This document shows, piece after piece, positions 12,179 through 25,855 of a stretch of DNA of 64,000 nt (position 1 is the stretch's first letter; each line of letters starts with the position of its first letter). The notes beneath the pieces were generated by a model that was not told where the DNA came from, searched no databases, and saw only the letters and a list, made by a program, of their open reading frames with translations. Made by a program: the position numbers and the translations under genes. This DNA is from Thysanoteuthis rhombus (taxonomy: Eukaryota; Mollusca; Cephalopoda; Oegopsida; Thysanoteuthidae). The DNA lies in NCBI GenBank assembly GCA_963457665.1, contig OY735219.1, positions 13,972,532 to 14,036,531 on the forward strand, read 5' to 3'.

Positions 12179-12964
12179 AGTTACAGTTTAAAAATTAATA
12201 TTGTTGCTTCCTGGCAACATAGAATAGTTATTGATATGCAATGAAACTACTGAACTTTCCATATGCCTGACTTCTTGAATAGAAGGTCAGTCTGCCTTAG
12301 TTAAAGAGTAAATAATATGACCACAAAAAGCCAAGAGTTTCGATAACATTAAGAAAGCATGGATTCTCATTTGTTATAAACCATTTATTGGTAAACAACA
12401 GTCAACTCATCTCATTAATGGACATGTTTATATTGACTTGGAAGTTTTGATACACGGTTATACCCAATAAACTCTCGGATCCCCTTTCTTGGCCCCTTCA
12501 GACCATCCCTGGCTCTCTGACCCCTGGTGCAATGTACTGGCCGCACCTTATTATCAAAGGCCTTGTGAGTATCACACACAGAAAAAGGCTTTGTACCACG
12601 TCCTATCTCCATGGATAAGTAAAAAAAATTTTTTTAAATTGTAGAAAAAAGTAGAAAAGTCAACAATGTTGTCAGTTGCTAAATACGGGTTTTGGTATGT
12701 GTATTCAAACTTTGTTGAAAATTGGACCCTATGTTTTATTGCTATCGAATGACTTTCCATCTTAATAGAATCATTGAAGGGTCTGCGAGTGGTTAATTTC
12801 ATTCTATATATTCACAAGCTACTTCAAGAAGAATATCTGTTAATCATTCACATTTTTGTGTTAATACAAACAGCCAAAAATTGATAAATTGACTCTCAAC
12901 ATTATAAATGTTGAAAGCCATATAAACAAATTAAATTTTCAAAGGCTTCTGAAAACAGCATTGT

Positions 12965-13245
12965 CAGATTTTGCTACAAGAGAGGATAATTCAAGCTTTA
13001 TCTCGGAGACTTACCCAACACAAGCATTGGAATAGTGTTGAATTTGTAAATTGAGGGAGTCACGTTTAATGCCAACCTCAGAGGCTGGTATTGAACTTCC
13101 AAATGTTTTGTTCATGTTATCAGCAGCTTGAGCAGCATGTCCAAATTTGAAAATTAGCCTAACCATTACCTCCAGATTACTCTGATGCCTGTGTTGGGTA
13201 AGTCTCAGGGTATAAAGCTCAGATTATCTCCCCTTGTAGTCCAAT
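12965..13245. repeat. Head-to-head pair of Family B repeats
   Basis: 12980-13100 reads forward (GGAGACTTACCCAACACAAG, CATTGGAATAGTGTTGAATT); 13150-13240 carries the reverse (TGTGTTGGGTAAGTCTCAGG, AGCTCAGATTATCTCCCC). Together they form an inverted repeat of about 270 bp. Confidence 0.8.
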
Positions 13246-14105
13246 CTAGCAACCTTGTTTGGGAAAATGAAAAAGTGAAAACAAGTGATATCTGGGAAAA
13301 GTTTAGTAAAACTGTAGCACAGAAGATTGAGCAAAATGTTTCAAGATAACAGACATCAAACATTACAGATTTTATTGAAAAATACATGAAAAATAGATTT
13401 TAAAAAGTAGAAAAAGAAAAAGTAAATTTGAGATATTTTTAAAAGAGCTTTGATTTCAATGATCAATAGTTACCATATTGAGGGGAAAAAAAAGGCTTTA
13501 AGAAGAAAAATTGTCATAACAGTATGTCATATCAACTGTGAGATAATATGTTATTAGATGCAAATGAGGAGATAATAAAGAGGGTGGTAATCTTTGCTTT
13601 GATGTGAATAAACGTATGGTGGCATTAAACCAGCTTTGGGAGGAGCAAAAAGTCATAGATAGGCTCTAAAAATGTATAATTTTCCATTAAAACGTATAAT
13701 TAAACAGAATTCATATATCAGATTGCACACCATGAACTTATCAATTTGATACACCACATACCTTGACAAGTCCACTGTGTACAATCTAATGAATATATAT
13801 GCATTTAATTTTATTATTGTTTATAGTGTGGATGTGAGATAATCCAACAAATGATTCCACAAATTTCAAACAAGTAAAAAGCAGTTTATGATTTAGTTTG
13901 TTTTTTTTTTGAAAAAGGTGGTGGCAACCATCAAAATGCATCAGAGCATGCCCATATGATATGAATTTTCAAGATGTAATGCCTGCTTTTTCTCTTAGCC
14001 TTTCAATTATAAATTTACCAACACAATTTTATGATTATGTTTTGGAGCCTCTCCATGCTGGTTAAACTCAGTCATAGGTTTATGTTAAAGCAAAGATAAG
14101 CAAGA
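13246..14105. other. No gene seen
   Basis: AT-rich unassigned sequence. Confidence 0.6.
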
Positions 14106-14106
14106 G

Positions 14107-14108
<2 letters not shown>

Positions 14109-14159
<51 letters not shown>
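14109..14159. repeat. (AT)n microsatellite
   Basis: About 25 AT dinucleotides. Confidence 0.97.
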
Positions 14160-14161
<2 letters not shown>

Positions 14162-14727
14162 TTTTATGATATGATATCTTTATTCCAGTGACTTAGAAAA
14201 TGAAAGAGTAAAAATCCACACTTGTAATGAGCTTGCCAAGAACCTCCCATTTTTAAATACATACTGACACAAGGGAGACAACTCACAATAAGCTCTAATG
14301 AAGTTCAAACATTCCACTATTGTTTGAGACATGTGTAACTAACTACTTTACAAGACAACACATTATATACACTTATTAATTACTTGCATTAAAATGCAAT
14401 CTTCCAGTCTATTAGAATGCTTCTATAGGCTGATTGCAATCATTTCTAGAATAAGCATTTATTCATAAACAATACTAATTCAGTAATAATATATTTTTAA
14501 AAAAATATGAGATGTACTTATTTTGAGACTATAAATCTTGATGCATGGTTTTTATAAGCATTTCCTACTTGTTTTTTTGATTCTCACTTTGGATTTTTCA
14601 AACCACCCTTTGCTTGCTGTGAATGATAAATTGTCTGTGCTATATTTCGTTGATCGTGCATGGACATCGGTCCTGACAGTGAAATGATTTTAATGACAAT
14701 TGAAATAATGAAACTGAGATCGCTTTG

Positions 14728-14765
<38 letters not shown>

Positions 14766-17285
14766 GCATACATAAGGGGGTTAGTCGAATTCAAGGGCAT
14801 TAATCAAAACCACATTAATCAAGGGATATTGCATTAGTCGAGAGATACCTGTAGTTCCATGATCCATTAATTTTTTCAAAGAATATTTCTAATTCGCATT
14901 TGTTCAATAGCCATGCTTTATGTTTCACTGAAATTTTGCAGTGTGTATTATATATAGACTGGAAATACTTTTTTTCATTTTGCCCTCCTTATCTTTTTTT
15001 CTTTTTATTATGCTCACTTTTTTATTTTGCCAAAGTTATTTTAATACTGGGAATATACTTATACATTTTGGATGATATCAAGTACTTTTTAATGGTTATC
15101 CATATTCAGTTATCCCATAGAAGTTCATAAATCGAATCCGGCTCTCATCACTTATAGGTATGGAAAAAGTGACTCAACACCTATTTTACAATTAACAGAC
15201 AGACTTTAAGCAAATGAATTTTTCATGATATTTCTTATAAAAAGAAAAAATGTTTTTTTTAATTCAGTTTAATAATTATCAAATTGACCAATTTTCATTG
15301 AATCCTAAATAGATAAAATGTATTAATTATGGGGGTGATCAGTTTATAACTAAATACCGATAAAAAAACCCGATTCCTCTATTTACAGACAGGAATATCT
15401 TATGCTAAGATATTTTAATCATGGAGGGATCTGTTTATCACTTCATAATAGAAAATTGATCCCTCACTTTCTGTACAGCGATTTTAAAAATATTTTAAAA
15501 CCTGCTTTAAGTATGCAATTTTTTTTCCTTTAAAACCTTTTCATTAACAGGTATTTGGAGCTGATGCAAGCAAAATATGAAAGTTGTCGTTGGTTTAAAC
15601 ATATAAGAACAAAAACAAAACGTGACCATTTTAGCATTACAAAGCAAGTGTGAATGAGAACAAAATATTCATAAAAAACAAGAGTGTTGTACCTATTGTG
15701 AGATCATTACATTCAGGATGATTACAATTAAACTATTTGGGCAGAAATTCATGAGAACTATCACTTGATACTAATAGTTTGATATTGAATTAATTTGTTT
15801 CCTTCTGCTAGCAATAAGGAAACCTTTTTTCCCGGCATCAAGGATGCACCACAATTTTGACTTTAGGAAAGGGGAAAAGAAGAAAAAAAAAAAAAGTAAC
15901 CATCTGTTGGGTGGAAGGTAAGTTTTGCCAATGGGGAAATACAGGGATATATTTTTTTTAAATGACATGAGCCTCAAAACAGGAAAGGCATGTTTAAAAT
16001 ATAGGAGATAAGATGCATACCACTTAAGCAGACAAATTTACCATATTACAGTATGAAAAAGTTTTGTTAGTCACAGCTAACTAGTATTAAACATACACAG
16101 CCAATCCTTTAAACAAGAAAGTTACAAAACTAAAATAAGTAAGTTGAAAGTGTCATCAAAATTTTCATGAAATTATAATTGAAAATGAGAAACAAAGAAA
16201 AAAGGTGGTAAAAAAAGTAACCAATTCTTTTTTTCAAATAAGAAAAAAAAAGGAAAAAAAAAAAAGACTAGTTAACCAAGTGAAAAAAAAAAAAAAAAAA
16301 AAAAAGCAGTAATTTTTTTGTACTTTTGAGCCATTAGACCTAGGAAACTTGCAATAATCCGCTGTTTTTTGGGTTTTTTTTTTAATTTTTTCGGGTTTTA
16401 CGAGATGAGTCCTATTTACAGAGTGAGTGTAATGGTAACCCAGACCGTTACTTTCTGTCTGTTGTACGGAAGTAAGACTTCAAAATACATTGTTACTTCC
16501 CTTGCGAGGCTCTTTTGCTATCATTGACAATTATGGGCTTTGGTCAAGTTTTGATGAATCAAAAACCAAACAAAAAAAAAAAAAAAAAAAAAAATCACAG
16601 ACTGGTTAACTGAAGTGAATAATAACCTGAAGAGGAGGAGGAAGAAGAAGAAAAAAAATATAATTATAATAATAATGATGATAATAATAATGCTGCTGCA
16701 TTAGACATTAAAGAAAAAAGGGGGATTTGGCAGTGTAAATGATCAATCAAATTTACACCAAATATAAAAACATTACTCCTGTATTTCTGAGTAAGTAACA
16801 CTAGAAGATGTAAAACTTGATCATTGTATGCGGGCCCTATACAAGCACAGAATCTATCAGTGGTGGGGTCAAATCAGTGGCCCGGGGGCAAAGACAATGC
16901 CCACCGCAATTTCATTATATCTTAGGGAAGGGCATAATTATTAACAGGCATTACAAGCCGAAGAAATTTTGCCCCTGGGGAGGTGACTGCCTTCTCTCAT
17001 CATGCCATTGGATCAAACATATCCTTTCAAACCCATTCTATTTATATAAATAGACTGAATGACTGAAAGTATAGAAAGATTTTACTGCAGCATGCTAATA
17101 CACTTATGCTCAAAATTTAGCCAAAATATTTACATAGCAGTTAAAGTCTCAGAAAGATGTTGAAAAATTTATCTCACACATCATTGATATGTTTATTTTT
17201 AAACTTTGAGAGGACTATATTTGGGGGGGGGGTTCAATTTAAAAATATGAATCCTCACATTACAAATACACATTGCTACTGTTGT
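14160..17285. other. No gene seen; AT-rich with long poly-A/T runs
   Basis: It contains poly-T at about 14731-14762 and poly-A at about 16285-16305 and 16570-16593. 14770-14860 resembles one end of the 17538 MITE family (CATTAATCAAGG, ATTAGTCGAG). Confidence 0.6.
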
Positions 17286-17305
17286 TCAAATGACTTTAAA
17301 GATAA

Positions 17306-17336
<31 letters not shown>

Positions 17337-17537
17337 TGAAATGTTGACGGTTTGTCTTCTATGGCTGATATAAAAATAAAAAAAATTCTTTAAAATAAAA
17401 AATTAATACTGTTTGCCAGAATTATTTCAGAAGAGCAAATTACATAATTTTACATATACCAGTAATTTCAAGATGAAATATATTTTGATGAATGATTTCA
17501 AAAAACTATTTCTATATTAATAAGAATTTCCTAGTGT

Positions 17538-17702
17538 ACAGGTATAAGTTCATTGATGCAGCTAATTTGTTCCGGAATTTTCCATACTGTTCAATTTATT
17601 GTGATTTTGTTTTCAGTTTACACTTAGTTACATTAATTTGCACAACAATACCTTAACAGTATTACAACAAAACCCACGGTAATCAAGGTATTCCTGCATT
17701 TT
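17538..17702 (+). mobile_element. MITE 'A' (about 165-185 bp inverted-repeat element)
   Basis: The left end is TACAGGTATAAGTTCATTGATGC; the right end (AATCAAGGTATTCCTGCA) is its inverted match. Other copies: 24092-24276, 29558-29738 and 63566-63738. A CAG start and TA flanks suggest mobilisation by a Tc1/mariner/pogo-type transposase. Confidence 0.75.
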
Positions 17703-17818
17703 TTTTAAAACTAATTCTCAATGACCACAAAAAGAACAATTGATAAACTAGTACTACTAATAATAACATTTCATATTAGCAATATGAGACCTATTTTTTT
17801 TTTAACCCAAGTTGATTT

Positions 17819-19014
17819 TCAAAAAGAGAGAAAGGAAAAAAAGAGAGAAAGGAAAAAAAAGAGAGAAAGGAAAAAAAAGAGAGAAAGGAAAAAAAAGAGA
17901 GAAAGGAAAAAAAAGAGAGAAAGGAAAAAAAAGAGAGAAAGGAAAAAAAAGAGAGAAAGGAAAAAAAAGAGAGAGAAAGGAAAAAAAAGAGAGAGAAAGG
18001 AAAAAAAGAGAGAGAAAGGAAAAAAAGAGAGAGAAAGGAAAAAAAGAGAGAGAAAGGAAAAAAAGAGAGAGAAAGGAAAAAAAGAGAGAGAAAGGAAAAA
18101 AAGAGAGAGAAAGGAAAAAAAGAGAGAGAAAGGAAAAAAAGAGAGAGAAAGGAAAAAAAGAGAGAGAAAGGAAAAAAAGAGAGAGAAAGGAAAAAAAGAG
18201 AGAGAAAGGAAAAAAAGAGAGAGAAAGGGAAAAAAGAGAGAGAAAGGGAAAAAAGAGAGAGAAAGGGAAAAAAGAGAGAGAAAAAGAAAAAGAGAGAGAA
18301 AAAGAAAAAGAGAGAGAAAAAGAAAAAGAGAGAGAAAAAGAAAAAGAGAGAGAAAAAGAAAAAGAGAGAGAAAAAGAAAAAGAGAGAGAAAAAGAAAAAG
18401 AGAGAGAAAAAGAAAAAGAGAGAGAAAAAGAAAAAGAGAGAGAAAAAGAAAAAGAGAGAGAAAAAGAAAAAGAGAGAGAAAAAGAAAAAGAGAGAGAAAA
18501 AGAAAAAAAGAGAGAAAGGGAAAAAAGAGAGAAAGGGAAAAAAGAGAGAAAGGGAAAAAAGAGAGAAAGGGAAAAAAGAGAGAAAGGGAAAAAAGAGAGA
18601 AAGGGAAAAAAGAGAGAAAGGGAAAAAAGAGAGAAAGGGAAAAAAGAGAGAAAGGGAAAAAAGAGAGAAAGGGAAAAAAGAGAGAAAGGGAAAAAAGAGA
18701 GAAAAGGAAAAAAGAGAGAAAGGGAAAAAAGAGAGAAAGGGAAAAAAGAGAGAAAGGGAAAAAAGAGAGAAAGGGAAAAAAGAGAGAAAGGGAAAAAAGA
18801 GAGAAAGGGAAAAAAGAGAGAAAGGGAAAAAAGAGAGAAAGGGAAAAAAGAGAGAAAGGGAAAAAAGAGAGAAAAAGAAAAAAAGAGAGAAAAGGAAAAA
18901 AAGAGAGAAAAAGAAAAAAAGAGAGAAAAAGAAAAAAAGAGAGAAAAGAAAAAAAGAGAGAAAAAGAAAAAGAGAGAGAAAAAGAAAAAAAGAGAGAAAA
19001 AGAAAAAGAAAAAA
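17819..19014. repeat. 1.2-kb homopurine satellite, GAGAGAAAGG-A(n) units
   Basis: Units of 16-18 bp (GAGAGAAAGGAAAAAAA and variants) run as block-wise variant arrays: AAAGG units, then AAAAAG units at about 18270-18505, then GGGAAAAAA units. The whole plus strand is purine. All frames on both strands are open because a pure purine strand cannot spell a stop codon and its complement rarely does. Confidence 0.97.
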
Positions 19015-19214
19015 ACCAATCCAACAATTCTCCTCCTGAGCCAAACAATTCCATGATTTTTCTATTTTGTTGAAAATTTGAATTTGATACAAAGATTTCA
19101 AAATATCAATAATTACTCACATCAGAACAGAAAATGGCCTAAAGGCTCAGCAGGCATTGCAAATGACTAGAGAGCTCAAATCAGATACTGAACCTATTTC
19201 GATTCATTCATCAC

Positions 19215-19365
19215 AAATCAGGGTTGCCAGGTTTGACCAAAAGGGGAGATAATCCAAACTTTATGACAGCGACTTACCCAACACATGCATTGGATTAGCA
19301 GATGATTTAAAAATCAAGAGAGTCAAGAGACTGCTATCAAAGCTCTGTCACAAGTGTTAAAGACA
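19215..19365 (+). repeat. Family B dispersed repeat
   Basis: It contains GGTTGCCAGGTTTGACC, GGGGAGATAATCC, CGACTTACCCAACACATGC and ATTGGATTAG, matching 12980 and 58725. Confidence 0.75.
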
Positions 19366-21145
19366 AACACATGATGAACACTTTAAAATGTTTATGCGAC
19401 AAATTGAATTTTCAAATTGTGTAAAAGCTAGAAGTGTATTCACTGCATTGAGGAATATGAAAGATGAACATTCTAACTTTTGTTCAGACAATCAGATCTC
19501 TTCTTTGTAGCCGCCAGCACAATGTTTCAGCCAATCCATTCTTCAGCCCTCATCAAGTGTATAAGCCTAGAAAAGAGGCAAACCTTTTTTCTCCAGGCAA
19601 AAAAAAAAAAAAAAAAAAAAAAGCGATCATTAAACTGGATTAATCCAGATTAGCAATGTCAGGTACACAGACATAAACATACTATCAACCAAGCACTCTG
19701 GCAAAAGCAAACTGTACGCAAGAGCCTTCCCAAGCACCTGCTTTGCTAATCAAAGAAAACCACATGGTGTAATCTATACAAGCCTGACTTATGCATTCTG
19801 CCAATACATGCAGCTATTTCAACTTCCTCACACAACAATTATCTGAATCTCATCCCAGAGAGGGTATTGTATACCCTTCTCACTCCAGATATGGTCTGCC
19901 ATACCAGATTCTTCCACTTCTTTGGCTATGGTTTCTTTATAATGCTACAGTATGACTAAGGGAACAGCAGGTTTCTTCTTTATATAATTTTCCACATGTG
20001 CATTGAATGCCATATGCACAATCTCCTGCCAGACCATTCTCCTGTAAAGGACCAACTTTTGTAAAGAGGTTACAAAGAATAGTTGGCATAGATTAGTTTT
20101 ACTATTGAACTTTTATTATTTATGGACCGAAACGTTGTGTTGGCAACATCAAGGATAGGAAGAAAAGATTAAATTATCTGAACAAAAGCTGGAAAAAAGA
20201 TAAATCTGAAAATATATTTTGTTAGACACAAGTAGAAAGCAAACCCACCAAGTGTTGTAACGTTCTTAAGGAAGGAAAGGAAACACTCCCCCTAAAGGAG
20301 ACATGGAGTCAGTAAATGACGATGATCATCTAATAATCAAAGAGAAGTGCTCTCTAAAAAGGAAACGGGTTGACTATAAAGGGGGTGGTCATCTTGCTAC
20401 GCAGAAAAATATTCTTCCTGACACAAACCAAGACTATGCTGGCAGTCCATAACAAGTGCCAAGTAAATTTCACTTTCTTTTTTTTTTCTAATTAAAAGAA
20501 AAAAGAAAAAAAATTGTTTGATATTTTCACTTTTGAATATACCATGTATGAAGAATGATAATTTACCACTTTTCACAAACTGTTTTCCAAGGAAAAAGAT
20601 CTATTTTAACAAAAGAATGAATGAATAAATAACAAAAAAAGATAAAACAATCAAAACTTGATATCAAAATGAAATATGTTAAAAATATTTTTTGTTATAA
20701 AACATGTCTACTCCAGCCCACGTCAAAAATGATTGCTGACCCCCGATATTGAATATTGTTGAGTGCATTGTAATACGCACTCGTTTATTTTTCAGAAGCG
20801 GAAAATCATGAATTTTAGAGGTTTCAAGAATGATTACAGAAGTGATTTTTAACGAGGGTTGTACATTTGGATTTATTGAAGGGGAAAGGGCAATTTGGAA
20901 TTTAGGTGTGAAGACTGAAGAGCATTCTGTGGCTTAAAACGAGTCTTGTTAGTCAAGGATTAGATGATTAATTCCTAGTTTTACAATAATAATTTCTGAT
21001 CACACTATAGATTCTATAGTAATAAATGCTCAACTTATTAACTTTGGGAGCTATAGAAGTGATCTGGAAACCATATGAGACATGGTTTTTCATACTATGG
21101 GATACGCAATTAGAAATTCATTTCTTTATTGTAAAGGGGACATCA
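19366..21145. other. No gene seen
   Basis: Unassigned. 20270-20460 has a higher-GC segment that could be another SINE body, but I found no second copy in the window. Confidence 0.5.
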
Positions 21146-21149
21146 AGCT

Positions 21150-21565
21150 TTTTGCACTATCAATACATCCTCCTGACAGTCACCTATGGAGCTGAAATAT
21201 AGAAGTTAACCAAGATACTGACCCTCAAACCAAGAACCATGCAACATGCTCAGGGAAGAATCATGCCAACATGTTCGTGGAGTGATCTGAAAACAGCACA
21301 ATATATTGGGGGGTGGCGGGACCACAGGAGTGCAAGACGTAGGATCCATTAACAAACCCTAATGGCAACAGGCTGGTTGTGTTGCAAGAATGGCAGACAA
21401 AAGCCGGACATGAAGATCTACAACATGGATCCCAAGAGATCACATGTGAAACCAGAGCCAGGAGAATTAAAAAAAATGGCAGGACAAGCTAGAAAAGTTT
21501 AGAAAAAAATTAACTCTGCAAACCCCTGATAGAGAGGTCTGGGGTAGGTCTACATCCAACGATTC
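21150..21565 (+). repeat. LINE 3'-end fragment, plus strand
   Basis: It reads ..HLWS..LTLKPRTMQHAQGRI.. and ..GCVARMADKS.., then a tail containing GGTCTACATCCAACGATT. It is the same family as 4730 and 45650, with frameshifts. Confidence 0.75.
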
Positions 21566-23825
21566 TGAAAGCCTGATGATGAACAGAGAAAGAAATGTAT
21601 AGTTTCACTCTCAGCTGTCGAGTCATTTGAGTCTAATTCAGTGTTTCTAAGTGCAAAGATTTTTTAGTCTGTCTGTCACCATCTTTTGGCAACTGCTTTT
21701 CTAAAGTTTCTTTTTTGGTCATCTTTGCAAAAATGTACTGGAGAACAGACATTTTGAATAGCAAAGAGTGGCTTTTCTTTTTAATATGGCAAAATTCAGT
21801 AGAATTAATTTCCATTGGGTATGCTATAAAAACTCGTACAAAGGCTCAAAAAAATATAATTATCAGAACATTTTTCTTGATTTAAAAAAAAAGAAAAAAA
21901 AAAAGAATGGTACTATTCTTCCTATCTATTTATACTTTTTGAAGCCTTTGTAGGAGTTTTTGATGTGTATACTTACCTGGAAATGAAATCTACCTGATTT
22001 CAGCTATTTTTCAAATAATCTAGCCATGTTCAGCAATTCAAAATGGCTATTTTCAACTGTGCATTGTTGCAAAGATTGCCTTTTGTCTACATCAGCATTT
22101 TGTATCTTTTATTATATTAATATTTTAGGCAAACTAAGCATCTTTCTTTTTTAGATCTCTTCAATTTCAACCTGTACTGTAGAACAGAGGAATCAAATAA
22201 TTAAGCGAATCTCAATTTATATTATGGCCAACACATCGCCAGGTTTCCTCCAAAGGCCAGTCAAGGCCCTACCAAAACATCTTTAACACAGGCATTGTCT
22301 ATCACTGTATGGTCAAAAGTGAAGCTAGTTTGACCACAATTGACAAATAAACTTAATTTCAATTTCCAATCGGGAACTTTTTCCAGCCCACCTAGAATAT
22401 ACCCAAATCAAGAACTCAAATTATTCCACTTCGGAGTTTGAGGGGTTTGTTGAAATGTCAAAAAGGAGATCTTACTTTCTTAATTCCGTAAGGTGGCTAC
22501 AGAAAGCATTTTCCTCTAAACTTGGAAAGCATCGTGGTTTTGGTTTGACTAACCCAAGTCATTTCCCATTTTCATCAACCATAGCAACATTCTTTGTGGT
22601 GATATATACTGTAATTTCTCATATATAATCCACTTTTTTCCGAAAATTTTGAGCTAAAAATCTCTAGTTGTGTATCATTTACGTAACGTTTTTCTAGCAC
22701 TGTTCATTGGGTAAAGAAGGTCATTCAACCACCACTATTGTTGGGATGATAGATAAAAGAGGAAACTGAAAACACATTCGGCAGATGTGGCAGTAAATTA
22801 CGATGAAAGTACCCTTTCAATCACACCTTTTTCAGGTAACTAAAATAATTATCATATATTATTATAAGTTTGGCTAAAATTAATTTATGAAAATACGCCA
22901 GCCGTTAACACAATAATAACGAGGCATGATATCTTTCTTTCAAAATACACTGATATACAATCTCCAACATAGAACACCAACTCAAAACAAAAGGAGTACA
23001 TGACTTTTTTTACAGATTGGATGAATGAAAATTTGTTTCAACTAACTCAGTTGTTTCAAAACTGGAGTCTGTAGACACCAATGGGTCCAACAAATAATAC
23101 ACAGGAGTCCACAGCAGCGTTCCCTCTAAACCTGACATTTTGAATCTTGTGATAGAGAAATAATATCCATCCCACAGCTATCAGAAACCATACCTGTACC
23201 AAATATTAGAATTCAAATAAATATAATCGATTTAGAATAAATATGATTTTTCAAACTGTCAAAATTATTTATTGCTGTTCATGGATTTCTGAAAAAAAAA
23301 AAAAAAAAAAGTAGTGGGGGGGGGTCTTCCTTTATAGAAGGGTTCTTGAGTTTTCAAAGTCTCATTGATATCTCCCTTCCTCGACTTCGTATATAGTCAG
23401 TTACACCATTAACAATGACTATACTGTTTCCACAGTAACAGTACTTCGCTACATGATCATTCAGAACCAGCATACATTTGAGGACAAGAAAGATTTACTA
23501 CTCAACAAGGCTTGGGTTAAACTAACATTTCCCAACTCATAGCAAACACTTTGGAAATGTCGATCAGATCAAAGAAAGTGGGGGGGATAATATATATACG
23601 AGAGAGATCATGCATTTATCATTCAAGATTGAAGCTTAATCCTGGGGTGGAGGGGGGAGATTATTTATGATAGTAGATGATACCAGGGAATTACAGTGTG
23701 CGCATGTATATATACACACACATATACACAGAAGTAAGAAAATAAAATTAGCTGCATTTGACCAAAATATTGGTCCAATTATTTTGAACTAGCACCAAAA
23801 ATTAAAACAATCAGACAGCTTAAGA
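21566..23825. other. No gene seen
   Basis: AT-rich sequence with poly-A at about 23292-23310 and short G runs. No coding or repeat family recognised. Confidence 0.55.
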
Positions 23826-23833
23826 CATAGCAC

Positions 23834-23998
23834 CCTTTTAACCCATTGTATCCTTATTGGGATTTAGTGTGCAAAATGGCCACCTAAAAAGATGCTTTTT
23901 GCAGGGAGCAGAGATGGAGATGGAACTTCTTAATGAAAAGTACTTTTGCTTTTCGTGAGATTTTTCAAAGCAATATTCCTCTGGATACAATGGGTTAA
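23834..23998. mobile_element. MITE 'C', about 165 bp
   Basis: The ends are TTTTAACCCATTGTATCC and GGATACAATGGGTTAA, a 15-16 bp inverted repeat. The interior is non-coding. Confidence 0.75.
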
Positions 23999-24091
23999 GT
24001 ATAGAATATCAACCCAAAGGAAAGAATAAAGGTGGAAAGAATGAACAACACTATAGACATCAGACCAGCAACTCCAGCAGTTACTTTTAAC

Positions 24092-24276
24092 AGACAGGTA
24101 TATCTTGATTAGTGCAGTTAATTTGTACTAATATTTTCCAAACTCTTCACTGTTCAAGGTCTTAATATCATTTAATTGTTTTTTTTCTCGGCTTATACCT
24201 AGTTACTTTAATCAATACAGCAATACCTTAACCATACTACGTCAAGACCCACACTAATCAAGGTATTCCTGCATCC
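24092..24276 (+). mobile_element. MITE 'A' copy 2
   Basis: The left end GACAGGTATATCTTGATTAGTGC and right end CACTAATCAAGGTATTCCTG are inverted. The interior matches 17538 and 29558. Confidence 0.8.
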
Positions 24277-24921
24277 AGACAGGGCTGGTTTTTGAACAGC
24301 TTGGCAGACACTTCTCATCCACAGGAAGAGGACACAATCTTGCTTCCCTAGCAATAATATACAGTTGTGAAATTCTAAAATCTGTAATGTTCAAGTTTTA
24401 CATAAACATACACAAAAATACAATTTGAAAAAAAAGTGAGAAGAAAGATTCAGTTGGTATAAACTACGAATGCATGGTACTTTATATACATACATATTAA
24501 ATAGAACATTCTTTATATATTTCAGTGGAAACAAAAAAAAAAAAAATCACACCTGCCACTTATACAAAAATTATCATTACAGAAAAGCAAAAGAACCAGA
24601 CAATAATAAGTTAGGAACATGAAACAATACATATCTGATTAGTTATCGAGATTAGTAATACGTATAACAGTTAGTATTTTTGATATGTCAGGATTAGTTT
24701 TGGGGATCTTAAGGAATTCATCAAGTAAATGATTGTTGCAATGTTTTGCTCTAATTTTTTTAATGATAGCATTTCCCCAACAACTTGTTTTATTTCATTT
24801 TTGTATCACTATCATGAACTTGAATCCCACAATGTTAGTATTAAGTCAATTTAATATTTTTGGTATTTGCTACATATAGCCTAAGATTCTTGGATAAGCA
24901 GTTGAAAAAACTAAACTACAA

Positions 24922-25015
24922 TTAAGAGAAAAAAGGGGGAAAACAGAGAGAGAGAGAGAGAGAGGAAAAAAAGGGGGAAAACAGACAGAGAGAGAGAGAG
25001 AGGAAAAAAAGGGGG

Positions 25016-25063
<48 letters not shown>

Positions 25064-25855
25064 AGGGGGAAAACAGAGAGAGAGAGAGAGAGGAAAAAAA
25101 GGGGGAAAACAGAGAGAGAGAGAGAGAGGAAAAAAAGGGGGAAAACAGAGAGAGAGAGAGAGAGGAAAAAAAGGGGGAAAACAGAGAGAGAGAGAGAGAG
25201 GAAAAAAAGGGGGAAAACAGAGAGAGAGAGAGAGAGGAAAAAAAGGGGGAAAACAGAGAGAGAGAGAGAGAGGAAAAAAAGGGGGAAAACAGAGAGAGAG
25301 AGAGAGAGGAAAAAAAGGGGGAAAACAGATAGAGAGAGAGAGGAAAAAAAGGGGGAAAACAGAGAGAGAGAGGAAAAAAGGGGGAAAACAGAGAGAGAGA
25401 GAGGAAAAAAAGGGGGAAAACAGAGAGAGAGAGAGGAAAAAAAGGGGGAAAACAGAGAGAGAGAGAGAGGAAAAAAAGGGGGAAAACAGAGAGAGAGAGA
25501 GAGAGGAAAAAAGGGGAAAACAGAGAGAGAGAGAGGAAAAAAAGGGGGAAAACAGAGAGAGAGAGAGAAAAAAAGGGGGAAAACAGAGAGAGAGAGAGAA
25601 AAAAAGGGGGAAAATAGAGAGAGAGAGAGAAAAAAAGGGGGAAAATAGAGAGAGAGAAAAAAAGGGGGAAAATAGAGAGAGAGAGAGAGAAAAAAAGGGG
25701 GAAAATAGAGAGAGAGAGAGAAAAAAAGGGGGAAAATAGAGAGAGAGAGAGAAAAAAAGGGGGAAAATAGAGAGAGAGAGAGAGAAAAAAAGGGGGAAAA
25801 TAGAGAGAGAGAGAAAAAAAGGGGGAAAACAGAGAGAAATGGGAAAAAAGAAAAA
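24922..25855. repeat. 0.9-kb homopurine-rich satellite, (AG)n-GGAAAAAAAGGGGGAAAAC units
   Basis: About 25 units of 28-40 bp, each an (AG)n block of variable length followed by GGAAAAAAAGGGGGAAAAC, in which AAAAC becomes AAAAT past about 25610. Unit lengths differ mainly in AG number. Confidence 0.97.

Noticed and set aside
17721-19073. Long Lys/Arg/Glu-rich ORFs (over 400 residues) on both strands
   Set aside because: They are translations of a homopurine satellite, open in nearly every frame because such sequence cannot form stops. No start context, splice support or domain.
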